Source: Marinomonas atlantica
GTDB lineage: Bacteria > Pseudomonadota > Gammaproteobacteria > Pseudomonadales > Marinomonadaceae
Direction of reading: 5' to 3'
NCBI RefSeq assembly: GCF_001639725.1
Contig: NZ_LTAW01000010.1
Location: 1-64,000, forward strand
Length of the DNA: 64,000 bases
In this document: positions 27,931 to 37,637 of the stretch, in pieces
Position numbering within the stretch: position 1 is the stretch's first letter
Layout: each line of letters opens with the position of its first letter
The notes under the pieces: model-generated
The model's database searches: none
Seen by the model: the letters and a program-made list of their open reading frames with translations, nothing else
What the model was told of the DNA's origin: nothing
Position numbers and translations under genes: made by a program

Positions 27931-29040
27931 ATGCTGCTTGGAAAGCTAATACATCGTCAGACTCGGTCCCGATTAAGATATCGCAAACAAGTTCACCTTC
28001 ATGCAGTTAAAGACCTAAAGCGGCGTTTTTTCATGCTCGCTATGGTGGTTGCTGTGCACAGCATCGCGATGGTGTATTTTGAAGATTTAGATTGGTGGCA
28101 AGCGTTTTGGTTAACCATGACCTCGGCCAGCACCACAGGTTATGGTGACTTATCGGCAGCGACTTTTTGGGGGCAGTTTGCCACCATTGTATTAATCTAT
28201 GGCATGGGCATAACCTTACTTGCTCAAATTGCCAGTGATTACGTAGAAATGCGCCTTATACGTAAAGAAATGAAGATCAAAGGACGTTTGGAGTGGAGCG
28301 ACATGCAGGATCACCTTTTAATCATCAATACCCCCTCAACGAATACTGAACGCTACTTGAGCTTGATGGTTCAACAAGTTTGCAATACCCCTGGGTTAGA
28401 TGATGTACCCATTCAAATTCTGACACCTAAATTTCCAGAGGGACTACCAGAAACACTTAGGGCAAAAGGCGTGGTTCACCACACAGGTGATGCAACCAGT
28501 CCTGGGATGCTCTACAGTGCTGGGGTAGCAAACGCCAGATACATTGTCGTGCTGTCACCGGATAGCTTGAATGCTCACAGTGACAGCTTAGTATTTGACA
28601 CCTTACATCGCATCCAAGAAATCGGGACAGAAGCTTTTATATTGGCAGAAGCCATTGATGACGCAAACCGCCAACGCTTTCGTGAAGCGGGCGCTAAAGC
28701 AGTTATTCGACCAATACGCGCTTACCCTGAAATGCTGGTACGCTCTATTGTCGCACCAGGTACCGAGCAAGTACTCGAAGATTTGTTTCGTTACCAAGGT
28801 GATCACACTGTACGTATCAATGTCTCGTTATACGATGTACGCTGGGCGGATGTGGTGACTCAATTGATTCAACGAGATATGGGGACCGCCATTGGCTTTG
28901 AAGATACGATGGGGAACATTGTGACGCACCCTAAATCAAGTGAGCACATTAGCTTAAATGCCCTAATTTTACTAATTGGAGAAGATCAGGTAACGCCCAC
29001 CGGTGCGGAAGTAAAAGCGCTTCTAGCTCCTAAAAACTGA
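27931..29040 (+). CDS. potassium channel protein with RCK/TrkA-N domain
   Basis: 369 residues. Two transmembrane helices (about 36-50 and 74-96) flank a pore loop with the selectivity filter TTGYGD (about 67-72), so this is a two-helix channel. The rest is cytoplasmic: a TrkA-N/RCK Rossmann domain from about 119 (HLLIINTPSTNTERYL), with a second regulatory half. The glycine motif of NAD-binding RCK domains is not evident (INTPSTNTE), so the regulating ligand is uncertain. It is related to the bacterial Kch/MthK-like channels. Confidence 0.85.
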   Translation: MLLGKLIHRQTRSRLRYRKQVHLHAVKDLKRRFFMLAMVVAVHSIAMVYFEDLDWWQAFWLTMTSASTTGYGDLSAATFWGQFATIVLIYGMGITLLAQIASDYVEMRLIRKEMKIKGRLEWSDMQDHLLIINTPSTNTERYLSLMVQQVCNTPGLDDVPIQILTPKFPEGLPETLRAKGVVHHTGDATSPGMLYSAGVANARYIVVLSPDSLNAHSDSLVFDTLHRIQEIGTEAFILAEAIDDANRQRFREAGAKAVIRPIRAYPEMLVRSIVAPGTEQVLEDLFRYQGDHTVRINVSLYDVRWADVVTQLIQRDMGTAIGFEDTMGNIVTHPKSSEHISLNALILLIGEDQVTPTGAEVKALLAPKN

Positions 29041-29064
29041 CGTTTAGATCGAGCTCTTGATGCA

Positions 29065-29100
29065 TAAAAAAAGCCAAGCAACTCTTGCTTGGCTTTTTTA
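29065..29100. terminator. bidirectional terminator between channel and ferredoxin genes
   Basis: A stem of A-run plus GCCAAGCAA / TTGCTTGGC plus T-run with a 3-nt loop lies between convergent genes. Confidence 0.85.
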
Positions 29101-29101
29101 A

Positions 29102-29362
<261 letters not shown>

Positions 29363-29399
29363 CTATTAATCTGATGCCGTTCGGCATTCATATAATCAA

Positions 29400-29933
<534 letters not shown>

Positions 29934-30032
29934 TTAAAGAACCAGACGATTCTCGGCTTACCTTTAGGCTGGGCATCATATAAGAATATTCTGCTCTACT
30001 CAAATCAGCCGCCTAAATCACTCCCAATTTGT

Positions 30033-30572
30033 TTAAATAACAAAAGGGGCAATAAATTGTTTCAGCACCGAAATACCCAGAAAAATAAAGATCGGTGATA
30101 AATCAAAACCGCCCAAAGATGGAATAAAACGATGGCATAAGCGATACAAAGGTTCACATATTTGCATCACCAGCAGTGCTCCAGGATGACTTGACGAAGG
30201 TGCGACCCAACTTAGGATCACCGAAATCAACATGGCCCAGAAATACAAGTCCAGCAAGTGGTAGACCACGCCTGCCACCGTATAAATCACGTAATGCGTA
30301 GGCGTTAGCTGGTAACCCACAATAGTCATCACGAGAACAAGAATTAACGCTTGCACAGCCAAAGCCAATATCACAGAAGACGTATCAACACGCCCAATGG
30401 ACGGAATCACTTTGCGCAAGGGCTTCAATAGAGGGCTGGTCGCTTTCACGATTCCTTGACTGATAGGGTTATAAAAGTCCGCACGTGTTAATTGTAAAAC
30501 CAAACGCAACAAGACAATAAATAGGTACAAATTACCTAATGTTTTAACGATGAGAATTAGCGGATCGCCCAT
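30033..30572 (-). CDS. YggT family membrane protein
   Basis: 179 residues with two copies of the YggT repeat, each about 80 residues with two hydrophobic helices (LRLVLQLTRADFYNPISQGI and ISVILSWVAPSSSHPG). YggT proteins are inner-membrane proteins connected with osmotic tolerance and cell division, but their molecular role is unresolved. It follows proC by 18 bp with a GGAG site, forming the classic yggS-proC-yggT cluster. Confidence 0.93.
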   Translation of the reverse strand: MGDPLILIVKTLGNLYLFIVLLRLVLQLTRADFYNPISQGIVKATSPLLKPLRKVIPSIGRVDTSSVILALAVQALILVLVMTIVGYQLTPTHYVIYTVAGVVYHLLDLYFWAMLISVILSWVAPSSSHPGALLVMQICEPLYRLCHRFIPSLGGFDLSPIFIFLGISVLKQFIAPFVI

Positions 30573-30590
30573 TTTTGGCTCCTATTTACA

Positions 30591-31412
30591 TTAATTGTTG
30601 GCAAACTCTTCACCAAGTTCTTTAGAGCGCTTAGCGCAAGCTTCGATCGCAGCAGTCATCAGTGGTTCAATACCCTGCTCTTCTAACGTTTCCAACGCCG
30701 CCTGAGTAGTACCATTTGGCGAGGTAATATTACGACGAAGCTGGGCAATGTCATCATCTAATTGAGTCACCATTTCAGCTGCCCCTTTCATTGCATACGT
30801 CGACAGCTTACGGCAAGTAACTTCATCCAGACCTTGCGCCTTACCTGCTTCAATCATGGCTTCTAGAACACGAAAAAAATACGCAGGCGCGCTACCAGAT
30901 AACGCGGTGACCGTATGCATTTGGTCTTCTTCATTGACCCAAACATGGCTACCAAAGCTATCAAATGCCTGAGCAGCCCATTCTTTTTGCTGTTCAGTCG
31001 TCTTGTCATTGGCAATCAAACCTGACATACCACTGCCGACCAATGCTGGTGTATTCGGCATAGAGCGAATCACGGCAACGGGCTTAACCAACCATGTCGC
31101 TAATGCTCCAAGCTCAATACCTGCAGCAACGGAAATAAACAACTGATCATCACGTACCACATCGGCAAAACTTTCCACAACTGATTGCAGCATATTAGGC
31201 TTAACACATAAAAAGACTACATCCGCTTGCGCGACAGCATCTTTGTTGTCGACATACATTTTGATACCAAAACGCTGCTCAATCGCTGCATGGTCGTCTA
31301 CGCTAATGGAACTGCCGACAATAGACTCGCCTTTGTAACCGCTTGCACGCAAGCCGCCAATGATCGCAGATGCCATATTACCCACACCTACGAAAGCAAT
31401 TTTTAAACTCAT
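30591..31412 (-). CDS. proC: pyrroline-5-carboxylate reductase
   Basis: 273 residues reducing pyrroline-5-carboxylate to proline with NAD(P)H. The Rossmann motif is VGVGNMASAIIGG (about 8-20) and the C-terminal signature LRRNITSPNGTTQAAL is intact. It has the normal length. It is in the yggS-proC-yggT operon, where YggS (PLP homeostasis) commonly adjoins proline synthesis. Confidence 0.96.
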   Translation of the reverse strand: MSLKIAFVGVGNMASAIIGGLRASGYKGESIVGSSISVDDHAAIEQRFGIKMYVDNKDAVAQADVVFLCVKPNMLQSVVESFADVVRDDQLFISVAAGIELGALATWLVKPVAVIRSMPNTPALVGSGMSGLIANDKTTEQQKEWAAQAFDSFGSHVWVNEEDQMHTVTALSGSAPAYFFRVLEAMIEAGKAQGLDEVTCRKLSTYAMKGAAEMVTQLDDDIAQLRRNITSPNGTTQAALETLEEQGIEPLMTAAIEACAKRSKELGEEFANN

Positions 31413-31454
31413 TTTTCACCTATTTTAACGAATGACTTATGCGAGTTATACTCG

Positions 31455-32147
31455 CTATGATGTGTAATCTCGCGCACCGAAAATTGCAGTCCCAACACGT
31501 ACCATGGTACTGCCTGATGCAATGGCAGCAGCCATATCTCCAGACATTCCTATAGACAAGGTGTCAATATCGCAATCTTGTTGTTGCAGTGCTTTAAAGG
31601 CCTGATAAAGCGGAGCATATACTTGAATTTGATCCGTTTCGCTGGTTTGCGGCGCAGGAATAGCCATTAGCCCTCGCAATTTGATATTAGGCAGCTGTTT
31701 CACCAACAATATCATGTCATCAAGCTGCTCTAATAAAATACCGGACTTAGACACTTCCCCACTAATATTTACTTGAATTAGAACATTCAATGGAGGCAAA
31801 TTAGCAGGACGCTGCTCACTTAATCGACGTGCAATTTTTTCTCGATCAATGGTGTGCACCCATGTCATCGTTTCCGCTATCTGACGAGACTTATTGGATT
31901 GGATCGGACCAATGAAATGCCACTCTATATCTTTTAGATGGCTCAAACTCTCGTTTTTATCTACCGCTTCTTGAACGTAGTTTTCACCAAATCTACGCTG
32001 ACCAGCCGCATAAGCTGCTTCTATATCAGCTAAAGGTTTAGTTTTACTTACCGCTAACAAACAAACGCTACCGGAGGTACGATTAACCCTTTGCTCTAGC
32101 TCTAAGATCTGTTGTCGTACATGCTTAAGGTTTTCCGCGACAGACAC
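31455..32147 (-). CDS. YggS/PROSC-family pyridoxal phosphate homeostasis protein
   Basis: 230 residues with a TIM-barrel fold like the N-terminal domain of alanine racemase. PLP would bind the Lys in LLAVSKTKP (about 30-38). FGENYVQEA, WHFIGPIQSNK and the GMSGDMAAAIASGSTMVRVGT phosphate site are standard. It has no known racemase activity; the family maintains free PLP and amino-acid balance. Start is GTG with AGAGG at 7 nt. Confidence 0.93.
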   Translation of the reverse strand: MSVAENLKHVRQQILELEQRVNRTSGSVCLLAVSKTKPLADIEAAYAAGQRRFGENYVQEAVDKNESLSHLKDIEWHFIGPIQSNKSRQIAETMTWVHTIDREKIARRLSEQRPANLPPLNVLIQVNISGEVSKSGILLEQLDDMILLVKQLPNIKLRGLMAIPAPQTSETDQIQVYAPLYQAFKALQQQDCDIDTLSIGMSGDMAAAIASGSTMVRVGTAIFGARDYTS

Positions 32148-32174
32148 AACTTTTCCTCTAACGTGTTAAATGCA

Positions 32175-33290
32175 TTAAACGTCGTATGCTTCATCTAAGC
32201 ACTGAACAAACTGACCGTAATATTCGAGACGATAACCTAACTGCTCCGAAACAGCTTTAGCCGCTGCCACAGACGCAACATGCAGCTTTTTATGGTCCGC
32301 TTGCTCTGGGTACAAAGACATGCCTATTTTGACGTCGCCACTTAATATGGAAACTTGGCTCGGATCCACTTTGAGTAAGGCTCTTTCTATTTTTTGTGCC
32401 ACGATTGGAGCGTCATCTAGCTGCATAATCCGCATAGCCATAACAAACTCATGATCTGTTTTATTGGCTAACAGATCATTGTCTCGCAACGTTTCTCGTA
32501 GCGTATCTGACAACAATTTTAGTTCATCAGCGTTTGCTTCTTCATTCACTAATACTGTGACATAAGCCAAGCGCTGAAAATATCGGCGTGCATCTCGCAA
32601 CATCATATCCAATGCTTTATCAAAAGCATGAGACTGAAGTAAACCGGTTACTTCATTAGTGTGTTCCTGCAGCAAAACATCTGTGTGAAGGCGTCTCACG
32701 ATGGCATTAAACCAATACGGTAATGCTTGCAGCACTTGTTCGATGGACCAATAGTACAGGCGACGCTCAGTTTCATTACTCAGATTTGGTGAAAATAGAC
32801 AAAAAGTCAGCCAATTTTTATTCTCATCATGAAAACTCACCATGTCACATGTTTCTAAGAAGTGATCATTCAATGCCTTGTGCCAACAGGTCCAATCCGT
32901 TTTGGTTGATAGATTTTGCTCTCTCGCAAACGGTCGTGAAGGGCTGGCTACGAAAGTTGATAATGTCTGTGGTATATGGTGAAGAGCACCTAGAGAATCG
33001 GTCATTTCTGACCAATCCTGAAAGTTCAAAATGCGCCACTGAACCAGCTCTTTATCACACCAAATAACGCAAGGACGCAGAGTATTAGGAAATAGCGTCC
33101 AAATACTTTTAACAACCTGTTCAATATACGAAGTCAAACCAGCGCTGCTCGCCACTAGATCTAGCAAAACCTGATCAACTTTGCGTAGCTGTAATAAAAA
33201 GTCTCGTTGTATCAGAGGTTCATGCACGGCCTCAGTCTGTGACACATCCTGCTTCAGTGCATCCATTTTCGCTGTATCCATAGGTCCCAT
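32175..33290 (-). CDS. degenerate GGDEF-domain protein
   Basis: About 370 residues, not clearly assigned. The C-terminal 170 look like a GGDEF fold: a helix with EVTGLLQSHAFDKAL, LAYVTVLVNEEANADELK, and a final KIGMSLYPEQADHKKLHVAS resembling the usual GIS-x-YP segment. The signature itself reads KTDHEFV instead of GGDEF and the metal Asp motif is missing. It should not make c-di-GMP. The N-terminal half is GAF-like in length only. No start is well supported; ATG 33290 is used, and ATG 33281 or TTG 33317 are possible. It lies between pyrC' and yggS, where Pseudomonas has pilTU. Confidence 0.6.
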   Translation of the reverse strand: MGPMDTAKMDALKQDVSQTEAVHEPLIQRDFLLQLRKVDQVLLDLVASSAGLTSYIEQVVKSIWTLFPNTLRPCVIWCDKELVQWRILNFQDWSEMTDSLGALHHIPQTLSTFVASPSRPFAREQNLSTKTDWTCWHKALNDHFLETCDMVSFHDENKNWLTFCLFSPNLSNETERRLYYWSIEQVLQALPYWFNAIVRRLHTDVLLQEHTNEVTGLLQSHAFDKALDMMLRDARRYFQRLAYVTVLVNEEANADELKLLSDTLRETLRDNDLLANKTDHEFVMAMRIMQLDDAPIVAQKIERALLKVDPSQVSILSGDVKIGMSLYPEQADHKKLHVASVAAAKAVSEQLGYRLEYYGQFVQCLDEAYDV

Positions 33291-33321
33291 TACCAAACCA
33301 GTTAAAGCATCTAACAAATAT

Positions 33322-33345
33322 AAATACGCCCAGCAGGGCGTATTT
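33322..33345 (-). terminator. hairpin after pyrC'
   Basis: A 9-bp perfect stem (33322-33330 with 33337-33345) has a 6-nt loop and a weak T-rich tail on the minus strand. It probably ends the pyrimidine transcript before the GGDEF-like gene. Confidence 0.55.
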
Positions 33346-33394
33346 ATATAAACATGATAACTCTAACATAAGTCAGAGTGTATTCTGAGCAAAG

Positions 33395-34672
33395 CTAGTT
33401 AAGTTTGTATACACGCTGTCCAGAAATGAAGGTTTGTACAACCCGACCCGTCATTTCTTCTCCTGAAAAGCCCGAATTCAAGCCCTTAGACTTACGCGTT
33501 GAATGATTCCATAGCCACTTTTCTGTACTATCAAAAATAACGAAATCAGCAAAACTGCCAGCGGCTAAAGAGCCCGCTTCAAGACCAAAGCACGCCGCTG
33601 GGCCATTGGTCAAAGCTGTGAGCAACTGGTCCAAAGATAGGTCTCCCTCATCCATCAAACGTAGCGCTAAAGGCAGAAGAACTTCTACGTTTGCCATACC
33701 TGACTCTGTTGCCGCAAACGGCGCAACTTTGGCCATTTTTTCGTGAGGCTGATGATCAGAACAAATCGCATTGATAACACCTGTTTTTAACCCCTCAATA
33801 AGGGTCAAACGATCATTTTCAGAACGCAATGGTGGAATAACATGGAACTGACCATCAAATTCTTTCAATACTTCATCTGTTAATAGCAGGTTATGCAGCG
33901 CAACATCACATGTGACATCTAATCCTGAGGCTTTAGCATTGGCAATCATTTCAACAGACTTAGCACAAGATATTCGAGCAAAGTGCGCTCGTACTCCGCT
34001 TTTTTCAACCAGTAACAAATCCCGCATCAGCGCAATGGTCTCTGCTGTTTCTGGAATTCCAGCCAAGCCATGCATGGTAGACATCATGCCTTCATGGGCG
34101 CATCCACCTTCAGATAGACTGCTATCATCTGAATGAAAGACCACCAATAAATCATGTGTTGCTGCGTATTCAAGCGCACGAGAAAGGACTCGATTGCTGG
34201 CTATATCATAACCATGGTTGGACAACGCCACACACCCTGCATCTGTCAAAGCAACCATGTTACTCAGTTGCTCACCTTGCAAACCTTGCGTGAGCGCACC
34301 AATAGGGAAAACATTCGCCATACCCGCGTCATCCGCTTTATCTTGAATCAAAGCAGCAACGGCTGGGGTATCCACAATCGGCTTCGTGTTAGGCGGACAA
34401 ATCAGCGTGGTCACACCACCAGAAACGGCCGCCCGACCTTCAGAGGCAATGGTACCTTTTTGTGAGTAGCCAGGCTCTCTTAAGGCAACAGCGGTATCAA
34501 CCAACCCTGGTAAAATCCACTTCCCTTCGACATCAATAACATCGCAGTCGTCGAAATCGGAGGGGGCTTCGCCAATGGCCACTATACGATGATCTTCGAC
34601 AAACAGATCCACAACAGCATCAAGATGTTGACTTGGGTCGATGACACGACCATTACTAATACGCAATTTCAT
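33395..34672 (-). CDS. inactive dihydroorotase-like subunit (PyrC' type)
   Basis: 425 residues with the full dihydroorotase fold (LPGLVDTAVALREPG, CSDHQPHE). The metal-binding His-x-His after PGLxD is replaced: residues 61 and 63 are Ala (DTAVAL instead of DxHxHL). The later His of the HISTxxS-type motif is Arg (HFARIS). The same losses are known in Pseudomonas PyrC', a pseudo-dihydroorotase needed to assemble aspartate transcarbamoylase. It lies 2 bp after pyrB, which supports a complex of the two. An active dihydroorotase must be encoded elsewhere. Confidence 0.88.
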   Translation of the reverse strand: MKLRISNGRVIDPSQHLDAVVDLFVEDHRIVAIGEAPSDFDDCDVIDVEGKWILPGLVDTAVALREPGYSQKGTIASEGRAAVSGGVTTLICPPNTKPIVDTPAVAALIQDKADDAGMANVFPIGALTQGLQGEQLSNMVALTDAGCVALSNHGYDIASNRVLSRALEYAATHDLLVVFHSDDSSLSEGGCAHEGMMSTMHGLAGIPETAETIALMRDLLLVEKSGVRAHFARISCAKSVEMIANAKASGLDVTCDVALHNLLLTDEVLKEFDGQFHVIPPLRSENDRLTLIEGLKTGVINAICSDHQPHEKMAKVAPFAATESGMANVEVLLPLALRLMDEGDLSLDQLLTALTNGPAACFGLEAGSLAAGSFADFVIFDSTEKWLWNHSTRKSKGLNSGFSGEEMTGRVVQTFISGQRVYKLN

Positions 34673-34674
34673 AG

Positions 34675-35673
34675 TTAGTCCTCATCTCCTGCTGCCTGTT
34701 GCTCTTGCATTTGTCCACTCATCGCCATGGACATCACAGCCATTCGCACAGCAATACCATTGGTCACTTGATCAAGAATGACAGCTCGGTCGCTATCCGC
34801 CACCTCCGAAGAAATTTCCACACCGCGGTTAATTGGGCCTGGGTGCATAACAATGGCATCGGGCTTAGCCCACGCCAATGTTTCTTCAGTCAAACCGTAT
34901 AAACGGTAAAACTCGCTTTCACTAGGAAGCAAAGCCCCCGCCATACGCTCTTTTTGAAGTCGCAACATAACGACAACATCCACATCATCAAGACCCACTT
35001 TTAAGTCATGACAGATCGTCGCGCCCATGTCTCGAAAGTACTCTGGCACCAATGTTTTTGGCCCCACCAAACGAACATCATCAACGCCTAACGTTTTTAA
35101 AGCATGCAATTCAGAGCGTGCTACACGGGAGTGAAGGATGTCTCCCACTATGGCTACTTTTAAACCTTCGAATTGGCCCTTGTGGCGTCGAATGGTCAAC
35201 ATATCCAGCATTGCTTGCGTAGGGTGAGCATGACGCCCATCACCGGCATTAATAATGGCAACATTTGGAGTACAGTTTTCGGCGATGAAATGCGGAGCAC
35301 CACTGTCTTGATGGCGCACGACAAACATGTCACTTTGCATCGCTTCAAGGTTTTGTAAAGTATCGAGTAAGGATTCACCTTTCGACGTCGCTGACGTGGC
35401 GATATTGAGGTTGATAACATCCGCCGATAAGCGTTTTGCCGCTAACTCAAATGTTGTACGAGTACGCGTGGAATTTTCAAAGAAGAGATTAACGACTGTT
35501 TTACCACGCAACAGAGGGACTTTCTTAACGGACTGCTCGCCCATTGAAAGGAACGATTCGGCACGATCGAGAATCTCTGTCAGAATATCTTTACTTAAGC
35601 CATCCAAGGTTAGAAAGTGCTTTAGTTGACCTTGTTCGTTTAACTGTAACGCCCGAGGGTCGGATCGCATCAT
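34675..35673 (-). CDS. pyrB: aspartate carbamoyltransferase catalytic subunit
   Basis: 332 residues, the committed step of pyrimidine synthesis. The carbamoyl-phosphate site [13 protein letters not shown] (about 64-76) and [11 protein letters not shown] near the C-terminus are intact. The N-terminal extension compared with E. coli PyrB matches the Pseudomonas (class A) type, which is active with PyrC' and inhibited by nucleotides binding the catalytic chain. Preceded by a possible attenuator. Confidence 0.96.
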   Translation of the reverse strand: MMRSDPRALQLNEQGQLKHFLTLDGLSKDILTEILDRAESFLSMGEQSVKKVPLLRGKTVVNLFFENSTRTRTTFELAAKRLSADVINLNIATSATSKGESLLDTLQNLEAMQSDMFVVRHQDSGAPHFIAENCTPNVAIINAGDGRHAHPTQAMLDMLTIRRHKGQFEGLKVAIVGDILHSRVARSELHALKTLGVDDVRLVGPKTLVPEYFRDMGATICHDLKVGLDDVDVVVMLRLQKERMAGALLPSESEFYRLYGLTEETLAWAKPDAIVMHPGPINRGVEISSEVADSDRAVILDQVTNGIAVRMAVMSMAMSGQMQEQQAAGDED

Positions 35674-35708
35674 AGTTTGCTTTCCTCAATCACTATGTAT
35701 GATAGGAA

Positions 35709-35742
35709 AATGCCCGGCGTAGACTTGGCTACGCCGGGCATT
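35709..35742 (-). terminator. terminator/possible attenuator between pyrR and pyrB
   Basis: A 14-bp perfect GC-rich stem (35709-35722 with 35729-35742, 6-nt loop) is followed by TTTTCC on the minus strand, 35 bp before pyrB. Upstream in the leader is a U-rich stretch and a short GTG-initiated reading frame (MLTLYFLSNSYDN). Termination between pyrR and pyrB could be conditional on pyrimidine supply. Confidence 0.65.
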
Positions 35743-35831
35743 CGTGGGGCTAGATGATTACCAGCGAACCACAGTATCCAAGAACTAATTGTCGTATGAG
35801 TTGCTTAAAAAATAAAGCGTAAGCACTGATT

Positions 35832-36329
35832 TTAGTGGGTTTCCATCACAGAAACAGACAATGGTGTCGGACCAGACAGTTTTATCCTTTGATTTTCAGC
35901 CAAAGTCAGTTTCTCGCCGACAATATCCGCACGAATCGGCAACTCACGACTATTAAGATCAAACAAGATCGCCAAGGTGATACTCGCCGGACGACCGAAA
36001 TCAAAAATCTCGTTCATTGCAGCACGGATCGTACGCCCCGACATCAACACGTCATCAACCAGAATGACGTGACGATCTTCGATAGCGGGTAGATTAGTGT
36101 GCCCAACTTGTGGGTGTAGACCCGCCCGAGTAAAGTCATCACGATAAAAAGTAATGTCTAACGTTGCCAGTTCTTCACTGGTAGGTACGGCGTTAAGAAT
36201 TTCATTTGCCACCCATACGCCACCTGAATGAATACCGACTACTATTGGGTTTTCTAGGTTGTGCTGCTGACAATATTCAGCTAGCTGCTGTTTCATTGAG
36301 TTCAGCGCTTTATCGAGATCCAACGTCAT
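35832..36329 (-). CDS. pyrR: PyrR-type phosphoribosyltransferase
   Basis: 165 residues with the type I PRTase loop VILVDDVLMSGRTIRAAM (about 90-107). The family is called bifunctional pyr regulator / uracil phosphoribosyltransferase. In Gram-positive bacteria it binds pyr mRNA; in Pseudomonas the homologue has been tied to pyr gene control. It lies upstream of pyrB across a 158-bp gap containing a strong hairpin, and 20 bp after ruvX. Confidence 0.92.
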   Translation of the reverse strand: MTLDLDKALNSMKQQLAEYCQQHNLENPIVVGIHSGGVWVANEILNAVPTSEELATLDITFYRDDFTRAGLHPQVGHTNLPAIEDRHVILVDDVLMSGRTIRAAMNEIFDFGRPASITLAILFDLNSRELPIRADIVGEKLTLAENQRIKLSGPTPLSVSVMETH

Positions 36330-36349
36330 CTGTGATGGTTATCCTTGAT

Positions 36350-36823
36350 TCATTCTTCGGGTTCAGACGCCTGCTGAGCAAACCATGATTCCAAAATCAT
36401 TTGTGCCGCCAGCCCATCGACCGAATTTTCTTTAAAGTTCCGATGCCCGCCTTGAGCAATCACATGCCCTTTCGCTTCATAGGACGAGAGGCGTTCATCC
36501 ATCATATGGTAAGGACGGTTATAACGTCCATGTAGACGCTTCGCGAATTTTCGTGCCCGTTGGCACATTTCATTTTCGCTACCGTCCATATTCAAAGGCA
36601 ACCCCACCACAAAGGCATCTGGCAGCCATTCTTCAACTAAAGCACTGATCGTATCCCAGTTAGGAATGCCTTCCTTCGCTTTCAATGGATTAAGAGGACG
36701 ACCTTGTCCTGTTAGGCTCTGGCCAAAAGCCACGCCAATTCGGGTCGTACCAAAGTCAAACCCCAATGCAGTGTATGCTGCATTGGGGTTTGATGGTGTA
36801 TCTGATGTTGACACTTGGGTCAT
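36350..36823 (-). CDS. ruvX: RuvX/YqgF family Holliday-junction resolvase-like protein
   Basis: 157 residues, RNase H fold. It has FDFGTTRIGVAFGQ near the start (first Asp), GLPLNMDGSE in the middle and DERLSSYEA and the final VDGLAAQMILE with catalytic acids. YqgF processes 16S rRNA ends in E. coli and resolves junctions in vitro. ATG 36823 shares a base with the yqgE stop (TGATG). The first 19 residues or so are an extension before the domain; codons here form half of a perfect inverted repeat (36757-36792). Confidence 0.92.
   Translation of the reverse strand: MTQVSTSDTPSNPNAAYTALGFDFGTTRIGVAFGQSLTGQGRPLNPLKAKEGIPNWDTISALVEEWLPDAFVVGLPLNMDGSENEMCQRARKFAKRLHGRYNRPYHMMDERLSSYEAKGHVIAQGGHRNFKENSVDGLAAQMILESWFAQQASEPEE
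36757..36792. repeat. perfect 15-bp inverted repeat inside ruvX
   Basis: CAAACCCCAATGCAG (36757-36771) and its exact reverse complement (36778-36792) are separated by 6 nt. Both arms are coding: one encodes the start of the conserved domain (ALGFD), the other the preceding extension (about SNPNAAY). Confidence 0.9.
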
Positions 36824-37389
36824 CAAGCGTGTCCTATTTCTGGCGATAAAAAACTCATATCCAAGCCTAGTACTTTTGTCGCGGCACTAAACTGCATATC
36901 ACACGGTGTATTAAATAATACGTCTAAATCCGCTTCACACACCAGCCAATCATTGTTCGCTATTTCATTTTCTAGCTGGCCTTCATCCCATCCAGCACAT
37001 CCTAAGGTAATAAGAAACGATTCAGGACCATCTCCAGCAGCAATATGCTCCAGAGTTTCAAGGGAAGCTGATAAACACACATCCTCAGTCACAGCTAATG
37101 TGTTCCCCCAACTTCTATCACTAGAATGCAGAATAAAACCTCGTTCAGACTCTACAGGGCCACCCACATAGATGGTTTCGGAAGTCAGTTTAGGGCGAGC
37201 CATCTGCATACCCAAATGCTCTGCAAGCTCGCCAAAATCAATACTGGAAGGACGGTTGATGATAACCCCCATCGCGCCAGTGTCCGTGTGCTCACATAAA
37301 TACACAACGGTATGTTCAAAGTTTGGATCGTTCAAATGTGGCATAGAAATCAAAAAATGATGCTTTAACGATTGAAAAGTATTCGTCAT
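36823..37389 (-). CDS. YqgE/AlgH family protein
   Basis: 188 residues of UPF0301. It contains the family blocks LISMPHLNDPNFEHTVVYLCEH, GAMGVIINRP, YVGGPVESERGFILHS and GCAGWDEGQLENEIANNDWL. The structure is known in relatives but the function is not; alginate regulation was claimed for AlgH. It heads the yqgE-ruvX-pyrR-pyrB-pyrC' run conserved in many gammaproteobacteria. Confidence 0.93.
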   Translation of the reverse strand: MTNTFQSLKHHFLISMPHLNDPNFEHTVVYLCEHTDTGAMGVIINRPSSIDFGELAEHLGMQMARPKLTSETIYVGGPVESERGFILHSSDRSWGNTLAVTEDVCLSASLETLEHIAAGDGPESFLITLGCAGWDEGQLENEIANNDWLVCEADLDVLFNTPCDMQFSAATKVLGLDMSFLSPEIGHA

Positions 37390-37637
37390 ACAAAACGCCC
37401 TCTATTTGAAAACGACGCAAGAGCTCGCGTCAGTCTTTCTCGATTGATAAAAACGCTCTTTCAAAAAACCTGTAAATCGAGAACCGTATTGCCAGTATAG
37501 GCCAAAGAATGAATTTGCCTAGAAACAAGCGCGTATTTTCTGAATTCACCTTCATTTTGCAAAAAATGCTGTTAAACTAATCAATATTCGACCAAACGGT
37601 TACATTTTTATCACATACGACGTAAATGGAGGCTCTC
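37390..37637. other. intergenic region between yqgE and a small ORF
   Basis: 248 bp between divergent units, holding the promoters of yqgE (-) and of the small ORF/oxygenase unit (+). I see no strong consensus promoter, RNA or repeat. Confidence 0.5.
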
